This document shows positions 1 through 6,157 of a DNA stretch of 11,139 nucleotides, in pieces (position 1 is the stretch's first letter; each line of letters opens with the position of its first letter). Source of the DNA: CAZMCH01 sp964564735 (GTDB taxonomy: Bacteria; Poribacteria; DTPJ01); the NCBI GenBank assembly GCA_964564735.1, contig CAZMCH010000119.1, positions 1-11,139 on the forward strand. Direction: 5' to 3'. The translations under genes and the position numbers were made by a program. The notes below the pieces were generated by a model. It was not told where the DNA came from. It searched no databases and worked only from the letters and a program-made list of their open reading frames with translations.

Positions 1-2
1 AA

Positions 3-50
3 ATAAAATAATGTCAATTTCGATTTATTCTCATTTTTTTGTCTTACATC
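3..50 (-). other. Open frame continuing past the MFS stop codon
   Basis: Reading on from the TAG in the same frame gives 16 sense codons, DVRQKNENKSKLTLFY, with no further stop before the window edge. A short charged loop rich in Lys, Arg and Asn leading towards a hydrophobic segment is what a 12-helix MFS protein shows after helix 6. The TAG therefore looks like a single-base change of a sense codon such as AAG or GAG, rather than the family's natural end. Whether the second half is intact lies outside the window. Confidence 0.55.
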
Positions 51-746
51 CTACACAAAAAAGATAAGCACAAGCACTGAAAGAATAGCAGGAATTGACG
101 AACACCAAAAAACGACCCTATAAGTATGTTCATCAATCTGGTTTTCTTTGGTATTTTCACTATTGCCTATAAGTTGATTAGATTTATTAGTATTACCAAA
201 CAAATCGCCAAAGAAACCTGATCCGAACACTATGGAAGCCATGATAATAAAAGCAACAATTGGACCAACAACAGCCCCCGCATGATCCATTGACCTATGA
301 AAGCCAAAAGCCTTGCCTCTATTTTCAGGAGAAGTTGAGTCTGCTATTAGAGCATCTCTGGGCGCAGTTCTAAATCCCTTACCTATTCTATCAACAAAGC
401 GCGCACCTAATATATGCCAACCTGCTGTCGAAATAGCTATAATAGGTCTTGTCAAACCTGATAGTCCATAGCCTCCAACGACTAAAGCCTTTCTACGATT
501 TAGTTTATCTGAAAGCCATCCAGAGATCAATTTAAGAAGGCTTGCTGTTGTTTCGGCGACGCCCTCAATTAAACCAACAAATGTATACTTTGCTTTTAGA
601 ATTGTTGTCAAAAATACTGGCAGTAATGGATAAAATAGTTCTGTGCTAAAATCAGTTAAAAAACTTGTTATTCCCAGAGCAACAACATTTCTGCTAATAC
701 CAGAGAAAAATGATTTATTTTCACTTGTTTTTTCCGTATTTTCCAT
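51..746 (-). CDS. MFS transporter, N-terminal half, ended by an in-frame TAG
   Basis: Inner-membrane major facilitator superfamily transporter; substrate unknown. The 231 residues cover about the first six of the usual twelve helices. An MFS motif A-like loop GWLSDKLNRR is at residues 76-85. A family-typical stretch with DRIGKGFRTAPRDALIAD (about 119-136) is followed by RGKAFGFHRSMD (143-154) and GAVVGP (157-162). Between helices 5 and 6 there is an extra polar Asn/Ser/Glu-rich loop, about residues 180-208. Helix 6 (about 212-231) ends in IFFV and is followed at once by TAG, where relatives continue through a charged loop into six more helices. The frame stays open beyond the stop to the window edge. 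The start ATG lies 15 nt after the stop of the upstream Gfo/Idh gene, with only a weak AGGT ahead, so it is probably co-transcribed. It may import or export the compound handled by the neighbouring dehydrogenases; that is inference from position. Confidence 0.8.
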   Translation of the reverse strand: MENTEKTSENKSFFSGISRNVVALGITSFLTDFSTELFYPLLPVFLTTILKAKYTFVGLIEGVAETTASLLKLISGWLSDKLNRRKALVVGGYGLSGLTRPIIAISTAGWHILGARFVDRIGKGFRTAPRDALIADSTSPENRGKAFGFHRSMDHAGAVVGPIVAFIIMASIVFGSGFFGDLFGNTNKSNQLIGNSENTKENQIDEHTYRVVFWCSSIPAILSVLVLIFFV

Positions 747-761
747 ATTTAATTACCTATT

Positions 762-1916
762 TTATCTCCCCAATCTCTTATCTTCCTCCTTAAGCCATGC
801 CCCATAATCTCTTGGTTTTGGATCTGGTGCGCCCAATCCGTTTTCTGTCCTCCATCTTAGCAATGGATGATCTCGTTTTTCTTGTGGCAGATCGACTCTT
901 TTGCCATAAGCAGATGACTCAAATATGCCCATTAATATTTCAAGGACATGCAAAGCCTCATAGCCACTGGATTCATGCTCTCTGCCTTCGTCTAATGCGC
1001 GGACATACTCATCAACATACCAATATTCCTCTTCATTTGCGCCACACTTTGGATCAAATCCCTCTGGTGATATAGGAGATAGAGACTGCCATTTATCGTG
1101 ACTACCATCTGGTAAAAAGTGCGGTGTTGGCAAATGCCATGCGCCTGAATTTTTCCAAATTATACGCCCTTCATCGCCATAAATTTCCATTGCATAGGCA
1201 GTCGTATCCATAGCCTTAAATCTATGTTGTAGCAATGTTCCTGTTACATTATTAGCAAACTCAAATGATGCGGTTATCCTTTCGCAAGCGATAGTTCCCA
1301 TCCCAAGAGGAGACATTAAAACATCATCAGGTGTAATCCTATGCCCATCTGTTAGACCAATTGCCATAACACTTCGACAATGACCACCAAATCTGATGAT
1401 ATTATTAACCATGTGAGTTCCAATATTCATTAATCCCAAACCAGCATAATATCCTTTGCCACTGCCATAAATATATCTTATATTCCCGATAAGTCCTTCT
1501 TTAATCGCTTTTGCGACAGCCTGCATATTGCTTCCTGTTCGTCCTTGATGATGAACCGCAATCTTAAAGCCCTTTTCTTTTGCCTTTGCTATCACCTCGT
1601 CTGCTTGAATCAGATCAACGCACATCGGCTTTTCAACATCAATATTCGCCCCATATTCCAAAACCCTCATACAAAGCTCATGGTGAAACTCTGTTCCTGT
1701 TGGAATTGCGACAATATCGGGCTTAGTTTGCTTCATCATCTCATCAAGATCGGTGAATCTTGATGAAATGCCGAACTTTTCGCCAAAGCTGTCTGCTCGC
1801 TCTTTCACGAGATCGCATAAAGCGACTATTTCTGTTCTAGGATGTGCATGATAAGCCTCTCCAGCCGACATCCCACGACTCCGACAACCAAGTATTGCAA
1901 CACGATATTTTTTCAT
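762..1916 (-). CDS. Gfo/Idh/MocA family oxidoreductase (first of two)
   Basis: NAD(P)-dependent dehydrogenase of the glucose-fructose oxidoreductase / inositol dehydrogenase family, cytosolic, 384 residues (normal length). The N-terminal Rossmann domain starts VAILGCRSRG (residues 6-15), a glycine-rich dinucleotide loop. The first Asp of the CDL segment (about 34-36) ends the second strand. The family signature EKP is at 95-97; its Lys is normally catalytic. The C-terminal substrate-binding domain carries the NIGTHMVN segment (164-171), matching the conserved G-x-H region with the catalytic His. The C-terminal tail (about 345-384) is rich in Pro, Arg and Asp. No signal peptide. The start ATG has GGAAGGT about 8 nt upstream. 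It lies 82 nt after the HemE-like gene, across a strong hairpin, and 15 nt before the MFS gene. It is only distantly similar to the other Gfo/Idh protein here, so it is not a recent duplicate. The substrate cannot be read from sequence; a sugar, inositol or sugar acid is likely. Confidence 0.88.
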   Translation of the reverse strand: MKKYRVAILGCRSRGMSAGEAYHAHPRTEIVALCDLVKERADSFGEKFGISSRFTDLDEMMKQTKPDIVAIPTGTEFHHELCMRVLEYGANIDVEKPMCVDLIQADEVIAKAKEKGFKIAVHHQGRTGSNMQAVAKAIKEGLIGNIRYIYGSGKGYYAGLGLMNIGTHMVNNIIRFGGHCRSVMAIGLTDGHRITPDDVLMSPLGMGTIACERITASFEFANNVTGTLLQHRFKAMDTTAYAMEIYGDEGRIIWKNSGAWHLPTPHFLPDGSHDKWQSLSPISPEGFDPKCGANEEEYWYVDEYVRALDEGREHESSGYEALHVLEILMGIFESSAYGKRVDLPQEKRDHPLLRWRTENGLGAPDPKPRDYGAWLKEEDKRLGR

Positions 1917-1935
1917 AATGACTACCTTCCACTAC

Positions 1936-1990
1936 GCAAACGAAGGATACAGGGTATACTGAAACATTTATATTTCCTGTGTCCTTTTGC
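1936..1990 (-). repeat. Intercistronic inverted repeat / RNA hairpin
   Basis: In the 82-nt gap between the HemE-like gene and the downstream Gfo/Idh gene, AGGATACAGG (1944-1953) faces CCTGTGTCCT (1976-1985) with one mismatch. Outside it GCAAA (1936-1940) faces TTTGC (1986-1990) after a 3-nt bulge. In RNA this gives a stem of about 15 pairs with a loop of about 22 nt. There is no U-run after it in the direction of transcription, so it does not look like an intrinsic terminator. It could stabilise the upstream message or act as a processing site. Confidence 0.6.
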
Positions 1991-1998
1991 ATATTCTC

Positions 1999-3072
1999 TT
2001 ACAGATGCGGACCAACACCTTGTGGCTTATATTCAAATGGTTTTGCTGGTTTTAGGGCTTCTTCACGTGCATTTGTGAAATCGCATTGGGCAACTCCTAA
2101 ATCTCCACCTATAATTTCACGCTTTACCTTCTGATAATAGATGAAGTTTGCAAGTGTTACATCAGATGGAACCCTATGATCAATAAATGGAATATATCCA
2201 CCTTTTTCTATTAATTTTGGTATATCCTTCATATGAGCGTCTATTGCATCAGGACCTTTACTTATCTGTATTTTATCAATACCACCAAGTAATAGATATT
2301 CTGGATATTTTTCCCGTATCATAAATGGATCGCTTTGAGCAACTCTTTCCAATGGATAAAGCCCGTTAACGCCTGCCTCAAGGAATAGCTCAACCATATC
2401 GTTTATATTCCCATCACAGTCGCAGAGAATAACATCAACGCCTTTTGAACGAATGAAATCAGTAACTCTACGATAATATGGAGTCATAAATTCTCTGAAT
2501 GTTTTTGGCGAAATCAACGATCCATGATTATATGCCATATCTTCCCATACCTGAACGAAATCAAATTGAACGTCATCCAATGCCTTGCGCATACAGCCAA
2601 TCAACACATCAGCCCAAAACTCGCCCAAAGCGTGCATAAATTCAGGTTCTTCGTAATATGCGGTGCAGGTTCTTGCCAAACCTAGCCAGCCTCTTGGCTG
2701 TCCAAAGAAGCCTGAAAAGTTAAGACCCAATGGATAATCACGCTTTTTGTAATTTTCTACCATCTCCGCCCAATTTGCGGGATAGCGTTCCGGTGCATCA
2801 AAGCTATCATAATAATATGGTTTTGCCTTTTCAAGATTTTCTAACGAATCAATTCCATAGGGCGAATTTGGGATTGGACCACAGTTAGGGTTAAAAAGCC
2901 TTCTCTCACGTCTGATGTCCAGACCAAAATAAAGCTCTTCATCAGCATCAGGAGGCATACCTTCTTGATGCCATCTTTCTAAAGTCTCTCCCCAATAGCC
3001 AAACTCCTCATTTGGTATTCTATCAACAGGCTTAAAGTGCATTACTGCATTGAATCTCTCTCTATGATTCAT
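1999..3072 (-). CDS. HemE-like (uroporphyrinogen decarboxylase-fold) protein, not true HemE
   Basis: Cytosolic TIM-barrel protein of the UROD/MtaA superfamily, 357 residues. The N-terminus NHRERFNAVMHFKPVDRIP (2-20) is the typical opening of the divergent UROD-like families. WEDMAYNHGSLISPKTFREF (176-195) matches the conserved mid-barrel block. VDVILCDCDGNIND (212-225) followed by GVNGLYPLE (234-242) matches the segment that in methyltransferase relatives supplies metal ligands. LGGIDK (262-267) and DHRVPSDVTLANF (298-310) are C-terminal family blocks. The HemE substrate-binding signature around an RQAGR motif near the N-terminus is absent, so haem synthesis is unlikely. Relatives include corrinoid and other methyltransferases, but no function is proven for this branch. 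The start has AAAGGAGAG upstream. It sits between two Gfo/Idh dehydrogenase genes in the same direction, suggesting a shared catabolic or demethylation pathway (inference). Confidence 0.82.
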   Translation of the reverse strand: MNHRERFNAVMHFKPVDRIPNEEFGYWGETLERWHQEGMPPDADEELYFGLDIRRERRLFNPNCGPIPNSPYGIDSLENLEKAKPYYYDSFDAPERYPANWAEMVENYKKRDYPLGLNFSGFFGQPRGWLGLARTCTAYYEEPEFMHALGEFWADVLIGCMRKALDDVQFDFVQVWEDMAYNHGSLISPKTFREFMTPYYRRVTDFIRSKGVDVILCDCDGNINDMVELFLEAGVNGLYPLERVAQSDPFMIREKYPEYLLLGGIDKIQISKGPDAIDAHMKDIPKLIEKGGYIPFIDHRVPSDVTLANFIYYQKVKREIIGGDLGVAQCDFTNAREEALKPAKPFEYKPQGVGPHL

Positions 3073-3089
3073 TAATTCTCTCCTTTTTA

Positions 3090-3124
3090 ATCTTAAGTCT
3101 TCAGTCTTAAATCTTGAATCTTAA
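3090..3124 (-). repeat. Five-unit heptamer tandem array
   Basis: Read on the minus strand, five consecutive 7-mers follow without gaps: TTAAGAT, TCAAGAT, TTAAGAC, TGAAGAC, TTAAGAT (consensus TTAAGAY). They fill the space between the stop codon of the upstream Gfo/Idh gene (3126-3128) and the Shine-Dalgarno of the HemE-like gene. The exact 7-nt period with scattered substitutions resembles short tandemly repeated heptamers that expand and contract by slippage in some bacterial genomes. Confidence 0.75.
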
Positions 3125-3125
3125 T

Positions 3126-4214
3126 TTACGCATCCCCTCGTTCAATCATTTCAAACAGAGGATTTTCCTTAATCTCTAATGGAAACTGGATCACCGATCG
3201 CCTTCGGGACGACTCAAATATCGCCATTATCACTTCCAAAGTTGCTCTTGCGCTGGAAGCATCTAAAAGATGGCGTGAACCTGTTTCAATACTGTCAATC
3301 ATCAAACGAACTATCTCGGAATGTGCTGATGGTAATTCTGGCAATGCCAATTCTTCAACCGCACCATTTTTGACCAATCTCACCCATGGAACTCCCGATG
3401 TAGGCGCATCTCCATCAATTTCGATCAGCCCTTCTGTTCCACGAAGTATTATATGATGATAATTACTTCCTTCAACACCTTTCCAGAGCGGATCAAATTG
3501 CTTTTTGCCATCTTTCATAAGGTTTGCGCTACCGTGAGTTAATATGCCTCTTATCCCGTTTTCAAAGCCAAATATGCTTATGGTTGCATTTTCAACAAGG
3601 CTACCCCATCCATGATGTCTTTCTCTAGCATCAATCTGCCCCAAGACCCATTCAATAGGCTTATCATCAGCAAACCAGCGAAGCAGATCAATTGTGTGTG
3701 TCCCATCAACAAGAAGGCTTGAACCCGGATGACCATGTCCTTCAACCATTTGCAATTCGCCGATTGCACCGTTTTTTAGTGCATCATAAGCAACCACATA
3801 TTGAGGAGAAAAACGCCTTTGATGACCTATAATAAGTATTGAACCAGCCTGTTTGCAGGCATCAATCATTCCATCCGCTTCACCAAGACTCAAAGCAATT
3901 GGCTTTTCACAAAATATAGCTAATGGCTTATATTTAGCAGAATCTATCGTCATTGATGCGTGCAAGTGATGATGTGAACAGACACTTACTATCTCTGGGC
4001 GTTCTTTGTCCAGCATTTCGTTATAGTCAAGATAGCGTTTTTCTTTTGGGACATTATACCTTTCACCAAAAGAATCAACAGCCTCTTGGCGTATATCTGC
4101 ACAAGCGATAATAGGGATATTATTGGCAATATATCCGTGTGCATGTGCATTGGATATTCCCCCGCAAGCGATAACAACCGCATGGTATTTATTCGACATC
4201 TTACTATTGAGCAT
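3126..4214 (-). CDS. Gfo/Idh/MocA family oxidoreductase (second)
   Basis: NAD(P)-dependent dehydrogenase of the Gfo/Idh/MocA family, cytosolic, 362 residues. The Rossmann start HAVVIACGGISNAHAHGY (11-28) has the Gly-Gly-Ile-Ser variant of the dinucleotide loop. The Asp of ACAD (about 37-40) should bind the cofactor ribose. EKP is at 103-105, GHQRRF at 130-135, and DGTHTIDLLRWF (170-181) holds the conserved Gly, His and Asp of the active site. The first ATG is preferred over the Met at residue 6, because AAAGGGG lies 6 nt before it while the later Met has no Shine-Dalgarno. The gene is first of the left-hand group, 193 nt after DUF4438 and 53 nt before the HemE-like gene, which it probably shares a transcript with. 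The substrate is unknown; the paired dehydrogenases could act on successive or epimeric forms of one sugar-like compound (inference). Confidence 0.88.
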   Translation of the reverse strand: MLNSKMSNKYHAVVIACGGISNAHAHGYIANNIPIIACADIRQEAVDSFGERYNVPKEKRYLDYNEMLDKERPEIVSVCSHHHLHASMTIDSAKYKPLAIFCEKPIALSLGEADGMIDACKQAGSILIIGHQRRFSPQYVVAYDALKNGAIGELQMVEGHGHPGSSLLVDGTHTIDLLRWFADDKPIEWVLGQIDARERHHGWGSLVENATISIFGFENGIRGILTHGSANLMKDGKKQFDPLWKGVEGSNYHHIILRGTEGLIEIDGDAPTSGVPWVRLVKNGAVEELALPELPSAHSEIVRLMIDSIETGSRHLLDASSARATLEVIMAIFESSRRRSVIQFPLEIKENPLFEMIERGDA

Positions 4215-4259
4215 ATAAAGCCCCTTTATGTTCGAAAGCGAATCTTTTAAACTTTAACA

Positions 4260-4273
4260 TTGCATTTTTGCAA
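4260..4273. promoter_or_regulatory. Possible operator palindrome upstream of the Gfo/Idh–UROD cluster
   Basis: TTGCATTTTTGCAA is a perfect 5-bp inverted repeat around a 4-bp spacer, 46 nt upstream of the ATG of the first gene in the left-hand cluster. Position and symmetry would suit a repressor site, but 5-bp arms arise by chance in AT-rich DNA and no regulator gene is in the window. Confidence 0.2.
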
Positions 4274-4324
4274 AAGTAATAGCCTGAAATTCCTTTATTT
4301 GTAAAGGTTTATTATCTTTTTCAT

Positions 4325-4407
4325 CTCTTTGAAAAATCAGAAAAATCTGCATTACAAAGCCTATCCTCGTAAAAATGAGAATCAGCAAAAATCAGCGGTC
4401 TATTTCT
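4325..4407 (-). repeat. Possible decayed copy of the intergenic repeat
   Basis: The plus-strand segment AATCAGCAAAAATCAGCGG then TCTATTTCT (about 4380-4406) resembles the right arm of the two clear repeat copies (AATCAGCGTCAATCAGC ... GTTCTATTCCT), with the internal TTAATCCG part missing. AATCTGCATTAC at about 4344-4355 recalls the inner units. Like the clear copies it abuts a stop codon, here that of the DUF4438 gene at 4408-4410. The similarity is short and could be chance. Confidence 0.3.
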
Positions 4408-5271
4408 TTATATATCATCTCTAAGTGCAAGAATATTCGCTATATTAGCTTTTTGATCAATTTTTGGTATGATTTTTCCACTTTTTGATGTTAGAAGCCT
4501 TGTTACACCAGGTCCATGTCCAGCAGTAACACAATTACTATGAACCACGATTCCGATAGTTATTGCACCCTTAAGATATATGGGTCCATAAGAATTATCT
4601 GCATCAATGATCGCCACAATATCACCAAATCTGAGTGTATCAAGTCCATATTCATTCACAATGTTTTTATCAAACATTTGTATATCATAATCGCCTGTAT
4701 GTGCATTATTCCCCCCTATGCCCGATCCCATTATACAAGCAGGAACTTTATGAGTAACTGGAACAACAAGAGAGTCGTCTTTTTGTTCTATGCCCATCTT
4801 TTCAAATAATTCGGGGGACATATTCATTACTTTGATATATGGAAAATCAAGGAGTTTTAGACCAACGCCAAAGGCTTTAACCATAATTTTATCGCCTATA
4901 ACCATTTTTTCCATTGCTTCTGGCTTAAAGTCTATAAGAACATGCTCGATTCCACCATGTTTCCCTGTAACAATACCTTTTTCGCCCTTTGCATCTCCAC
5001 TGATAGCGATTGCCTCATTACCTACACATGACAGAGTATTATATCCTGCATTTTTATCGCCATCAATTTTTGTGCTAACCGCAGGCTCAACGTGGTCCGC
5101 CTCCCAACCAACTATTGGGTCTCCGACACGTATGTTATATGTAATACCACCGACACCGGGTAGAACCATCGGTTGACCATCAACGTTTATTCTATACCCT
5201 GAAGCAAGCGGTGGCGAAATTTCGCCAACTACCGAAGTTTTTACTAATTTATCTACATTTATTCTAATCAT
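4408..5271 (-). CDS. DUF4438 family protein
   Basis: A 287-residue protein of unknown function that I recognise as the DUF4438 family, known from Thermotoga and other bacteria; no biochemical role is established. It is rich in Gly, Val and Ile, with many short beta-like stretches and no signal peptide or membrane helix, so it is probably cytosolic and mostly beta. Striking blocks are PGVGGITYNIRVGDPIVGWE near the start, a Gly-rich GSGIGGNNAHTGDYDIQ segment, FGDIVAIIDADNSYGP, and HSNCVTAGHGPGVTRLLT near the end. The His, Asp and Cys residues there are candidates for a metal or ligand site (inference). The start chosen is ATG at 5269-5271; the preceding TTG lies only 3 nt from AGGAGG, while the ATG has the proper 6-nt gap. 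It follows hisB across a 200-bp repeat that fills the whole gap up to its Shine-Dalgarno. Confidence 0.8.
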   Translation of the reverse strand: MIRINVDKLVKTSVVGEISPPLASGYRINVDGQPMVLPGVGGITYNIRVGDPIVGWEADHVEPAVSTKIDGDKNAGYNTLSCVGNEAIAISGDAKGEKGIVTGKHGGIEHVLIDFKPEAMEKMVIGDKIMVKAFGVGLKLLDFPYIKVMNMSPELFEKMGIEQKDDSLVVPVTHKVPACIMGSGIGGNNAHTGDYDIQMFDKNIVNEYGLDTLRFGDIVAIIDADNSYGPIYLKGAITIGIVVHSNCVTAGHGPGVTRLLTSKSGKIIPKIDQKANIANILALRDDI

Positions 5272-5277
5272 CAAAAT

Positions 5278-5283
5278 CCTCCT
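5278..5283 (-). promoter_or_regulatory. Shine-Dalgarno of the DUF4438 gene
   Basis: AGGAGG on the minus strand lies 6 nt before the ATG at 5271 and only 3 nt before an upstream TTG, which decides the start in favour of ATG. It sits 2 nt beyond the end of the neighbouring repeat copy. Confidence 0.8.
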
Positions 5284-5285
5284 AA

Positions 5286-5480
5286 TGCTTGACCAAATTA
5301 TTTATAGAACGCTAATTAAGCAGATTTAGCAGATTAGAGCGGATACAAAAAATCGTAAAATATGAAACATGTTACGCATAAAGCATTACGCTTTACTTAT
5401 TACGAACTAAATCAGCGCCAATCGACTTAATCCATTTCATCCGCATTCTATTCCTAAAAAACTTATTCTGTTGATCAATA
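5286..5480 (-). repeat. Intergenic repeat with inverted arms, copy 1
   Basis: About 195 bp, clearly related to the copy at 6194-6410. The plus-strand left end reads TGCTTGACCAAATTA, then TTTATAGAACGC. The left arm (5305-5344) is built of degenerate GATTA-containing units ending in GCGGAT. The right arm (5411-5450, ATCAGCGCCAATCGACTTAA to CCGCATTCTA) is its imperfect reverse complement and ends in TATTCCTAAAAAA. The core between the arms holds degenerate TTACG/CGTAA motifs. The element ends 2 nt from the hisB stop and fills the hisB–DUF4438 gap. It encodes no open frame. The folded RNA would be one long imperfect hairpin. It looks like a small non-autonomous mobile or palindromic element; the moving enzyme is not in the window. 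Confidence 0.8.
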
Positions 5481-5482
5481 AT

Positions 5483-6073
5483 TTAAAGTATTCCTTTTGT
5501 TGAAAGAACCCCTTTAATCCTTTCATCATAAGATACCGATTGATCTAATGCCCTACCAAAAGCCTTGAATATTGCTTCTATTATATGATGTGTATTATTC
5601 CCATAATTAACGTTTATGTGAAGTGTCGCCCCTGCATTATTGACAAAGGCATGAAAAAATTCCTCTATCAATTCTGTATCGAAATCACCAACTTTTTCGT
5701 TTGGTAAAGATACATTAAACACGAGAAATGGGCGATCACATAGATCAATGATAACAGTCGCCAAAGAATCGCTCATTGGAATAGTGGCATTACCATATCG
5801 CCTGATTCCCGCCTTATCGCCACACGCTTTGATAAATGCCTTTCCAAGACAAATTCCAACATCCTCAACAGTATGATGTTGATCAACCTCAAGATCGCCC
5901 TTTGCCTGTATTTTCAAATCAAAAAAACCATGTCGGGAAAATAATGTCAGCATGTGGTCAAAAAATCCAATCCCTGTGTTGATTTCTGATGTTCCTGAAC
6001 CATCAAGGTTTATTGTAATATCTATATCAGTTTCTTTAGTTGCTCTTTTTATTTCTGCCATTCTCTCTGACAT
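5483..6073 (-). CDS. hisB: Imidazoleglycerol-phosphate dehydratase HisB
   Basis: Dehydrates D-erythro-imidazole glycerol phosphate to imidazole acetol phosphate, the sixth step of histidine synthesis, using two Mn ions per site in a 24-subunit cytosolic shell. Monofunctional form of 196 residues, the normal length, without the phosphatase domain of the enterobacterial fusion. The metal and substrate motifs are all present: GIGFFDHML (34-42), HHTVEDVG (66-73), DFDTELIEEFFHAF (130-143) and NNTHHIIEAIFKAFGRAL (159-176). At 99-104 the sequence is PMSDSL, where Asp is more common at residue 101. The start at ATG 6071-6073 is set by AAGGGAG 7 nt upstream; an upstream TTG in frame would add 13 unconserved residues. 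It lies downstream of hisC in the same direction but is separated by 337 nt holding a repeat and a leader inverted repeat. Other his genes are not in the window. Confidence 0.96.
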   Translation of the reverse strand: MSERMAEIKRATKETDIDITINLDGSGTSEINTGIGFFDHMLTLFSRHGFFDLKIQAKGDLEVDQHHTVEDVGICLGKAFIKACGDKAGIRRYGNATIPMSDSLATVIIDLCDRPFLVFNVSLPNEKVGDFDTELIEEFFHAFVNNAGATLHINVNYGNNTHHIIEAIFKAFGRALDQSVSYDERIKGVLSTKGIL

Positions 6074-6080
6074 TATTTTA

Positions 6081-6087
6081 CTCCCTT
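6081..6087 (-). promoter_or_regulatory. Shine-Dalgarno of hisB
   Basis: AAGGGAG on the minus strand is 7 nt before the ATG at 6073. No such site precedes the in-frame TTG at 6110-6112, so this fixes the hisB start. Confidence 0.8.
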
Positions 6088-6101
6088 TTTTTTCATGATA
6101 G

Positions 6102-6157
6102 TATTCAGACAATATGAATTTTTATATATATTCACATTTTTTAGTCCTGTCTGAATA
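6102..6157 (-). promoter_or_regulatory. Perfect 10-bp inverted repeat in the hisB leader
   Basis: TATTCAGACA (6102-6111) and TGTCTGAATA (6148-6157) are exact reverse complements 36 nt apart, just upstream of the hisB Shine-Dalgarno. A smaller nested pair, TGAAT (6115-6119) and ATTCA (6130-6134), lies inside. In RNA this would be a stable stem with a bulged or branched loop; in DNA it could be two half-sites for a looping regulator. No U-run or His-codon leader peptide was seen, so classical his attenuation is not supported. Confidence 0.5.

Noticed and set aside
51..53. Pyrrolysine or general TAG reassignment
   Set aside because: A single site near a membrane helix is not a known pyrrolysine context, and TAG serves as a plausible normal stop at 6411-6413.
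797..1075. Plus-strand open frame of 92 codons
   Set aside because: It lies entirely opposite the Gfo/Idh gene, whose protein has clear family motifs; the plus-strand product has no recognisable pattern. The same applies to plus-strand frames at 1545-1763, 1842-2078, 3179-3373, 4516-4809, 4790-5176, 6587-6775, 8024-8257, 8981-9199, 9795-10061 and 9853-10035.
1999..3072. True HemE (uroporphyrinogen decarboxylase)
   Set aside because: The N-terminal substrate-binding signature of HemE is missing and no other haem genes are nearby.
3578..4183. Extra minus-strand frames at 3578-3769 and 3989-4183
   Set aside because: Both are out-of-frame shadows inside the second Gfo/Idh gene. The 9347-9544 frame is likewise a shadow of DUF1080.
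4292..4307. CCTTTATTTGTAAAGG as an intrinsic terminator after the DUF4438 gene
   Set aside because: The stem is only 6 bp and AT-rich, and no U-run follows on the minus strand.
6074..6112. Upstream TTG start extending HisB by 13 residues
   Set aside because: No Shine-Dalgarno precedes it, the extension is not HisB-like, and it runs through the leader inverted repeat; the ATG at 6073 has a good site and gives the normal 196 residues.
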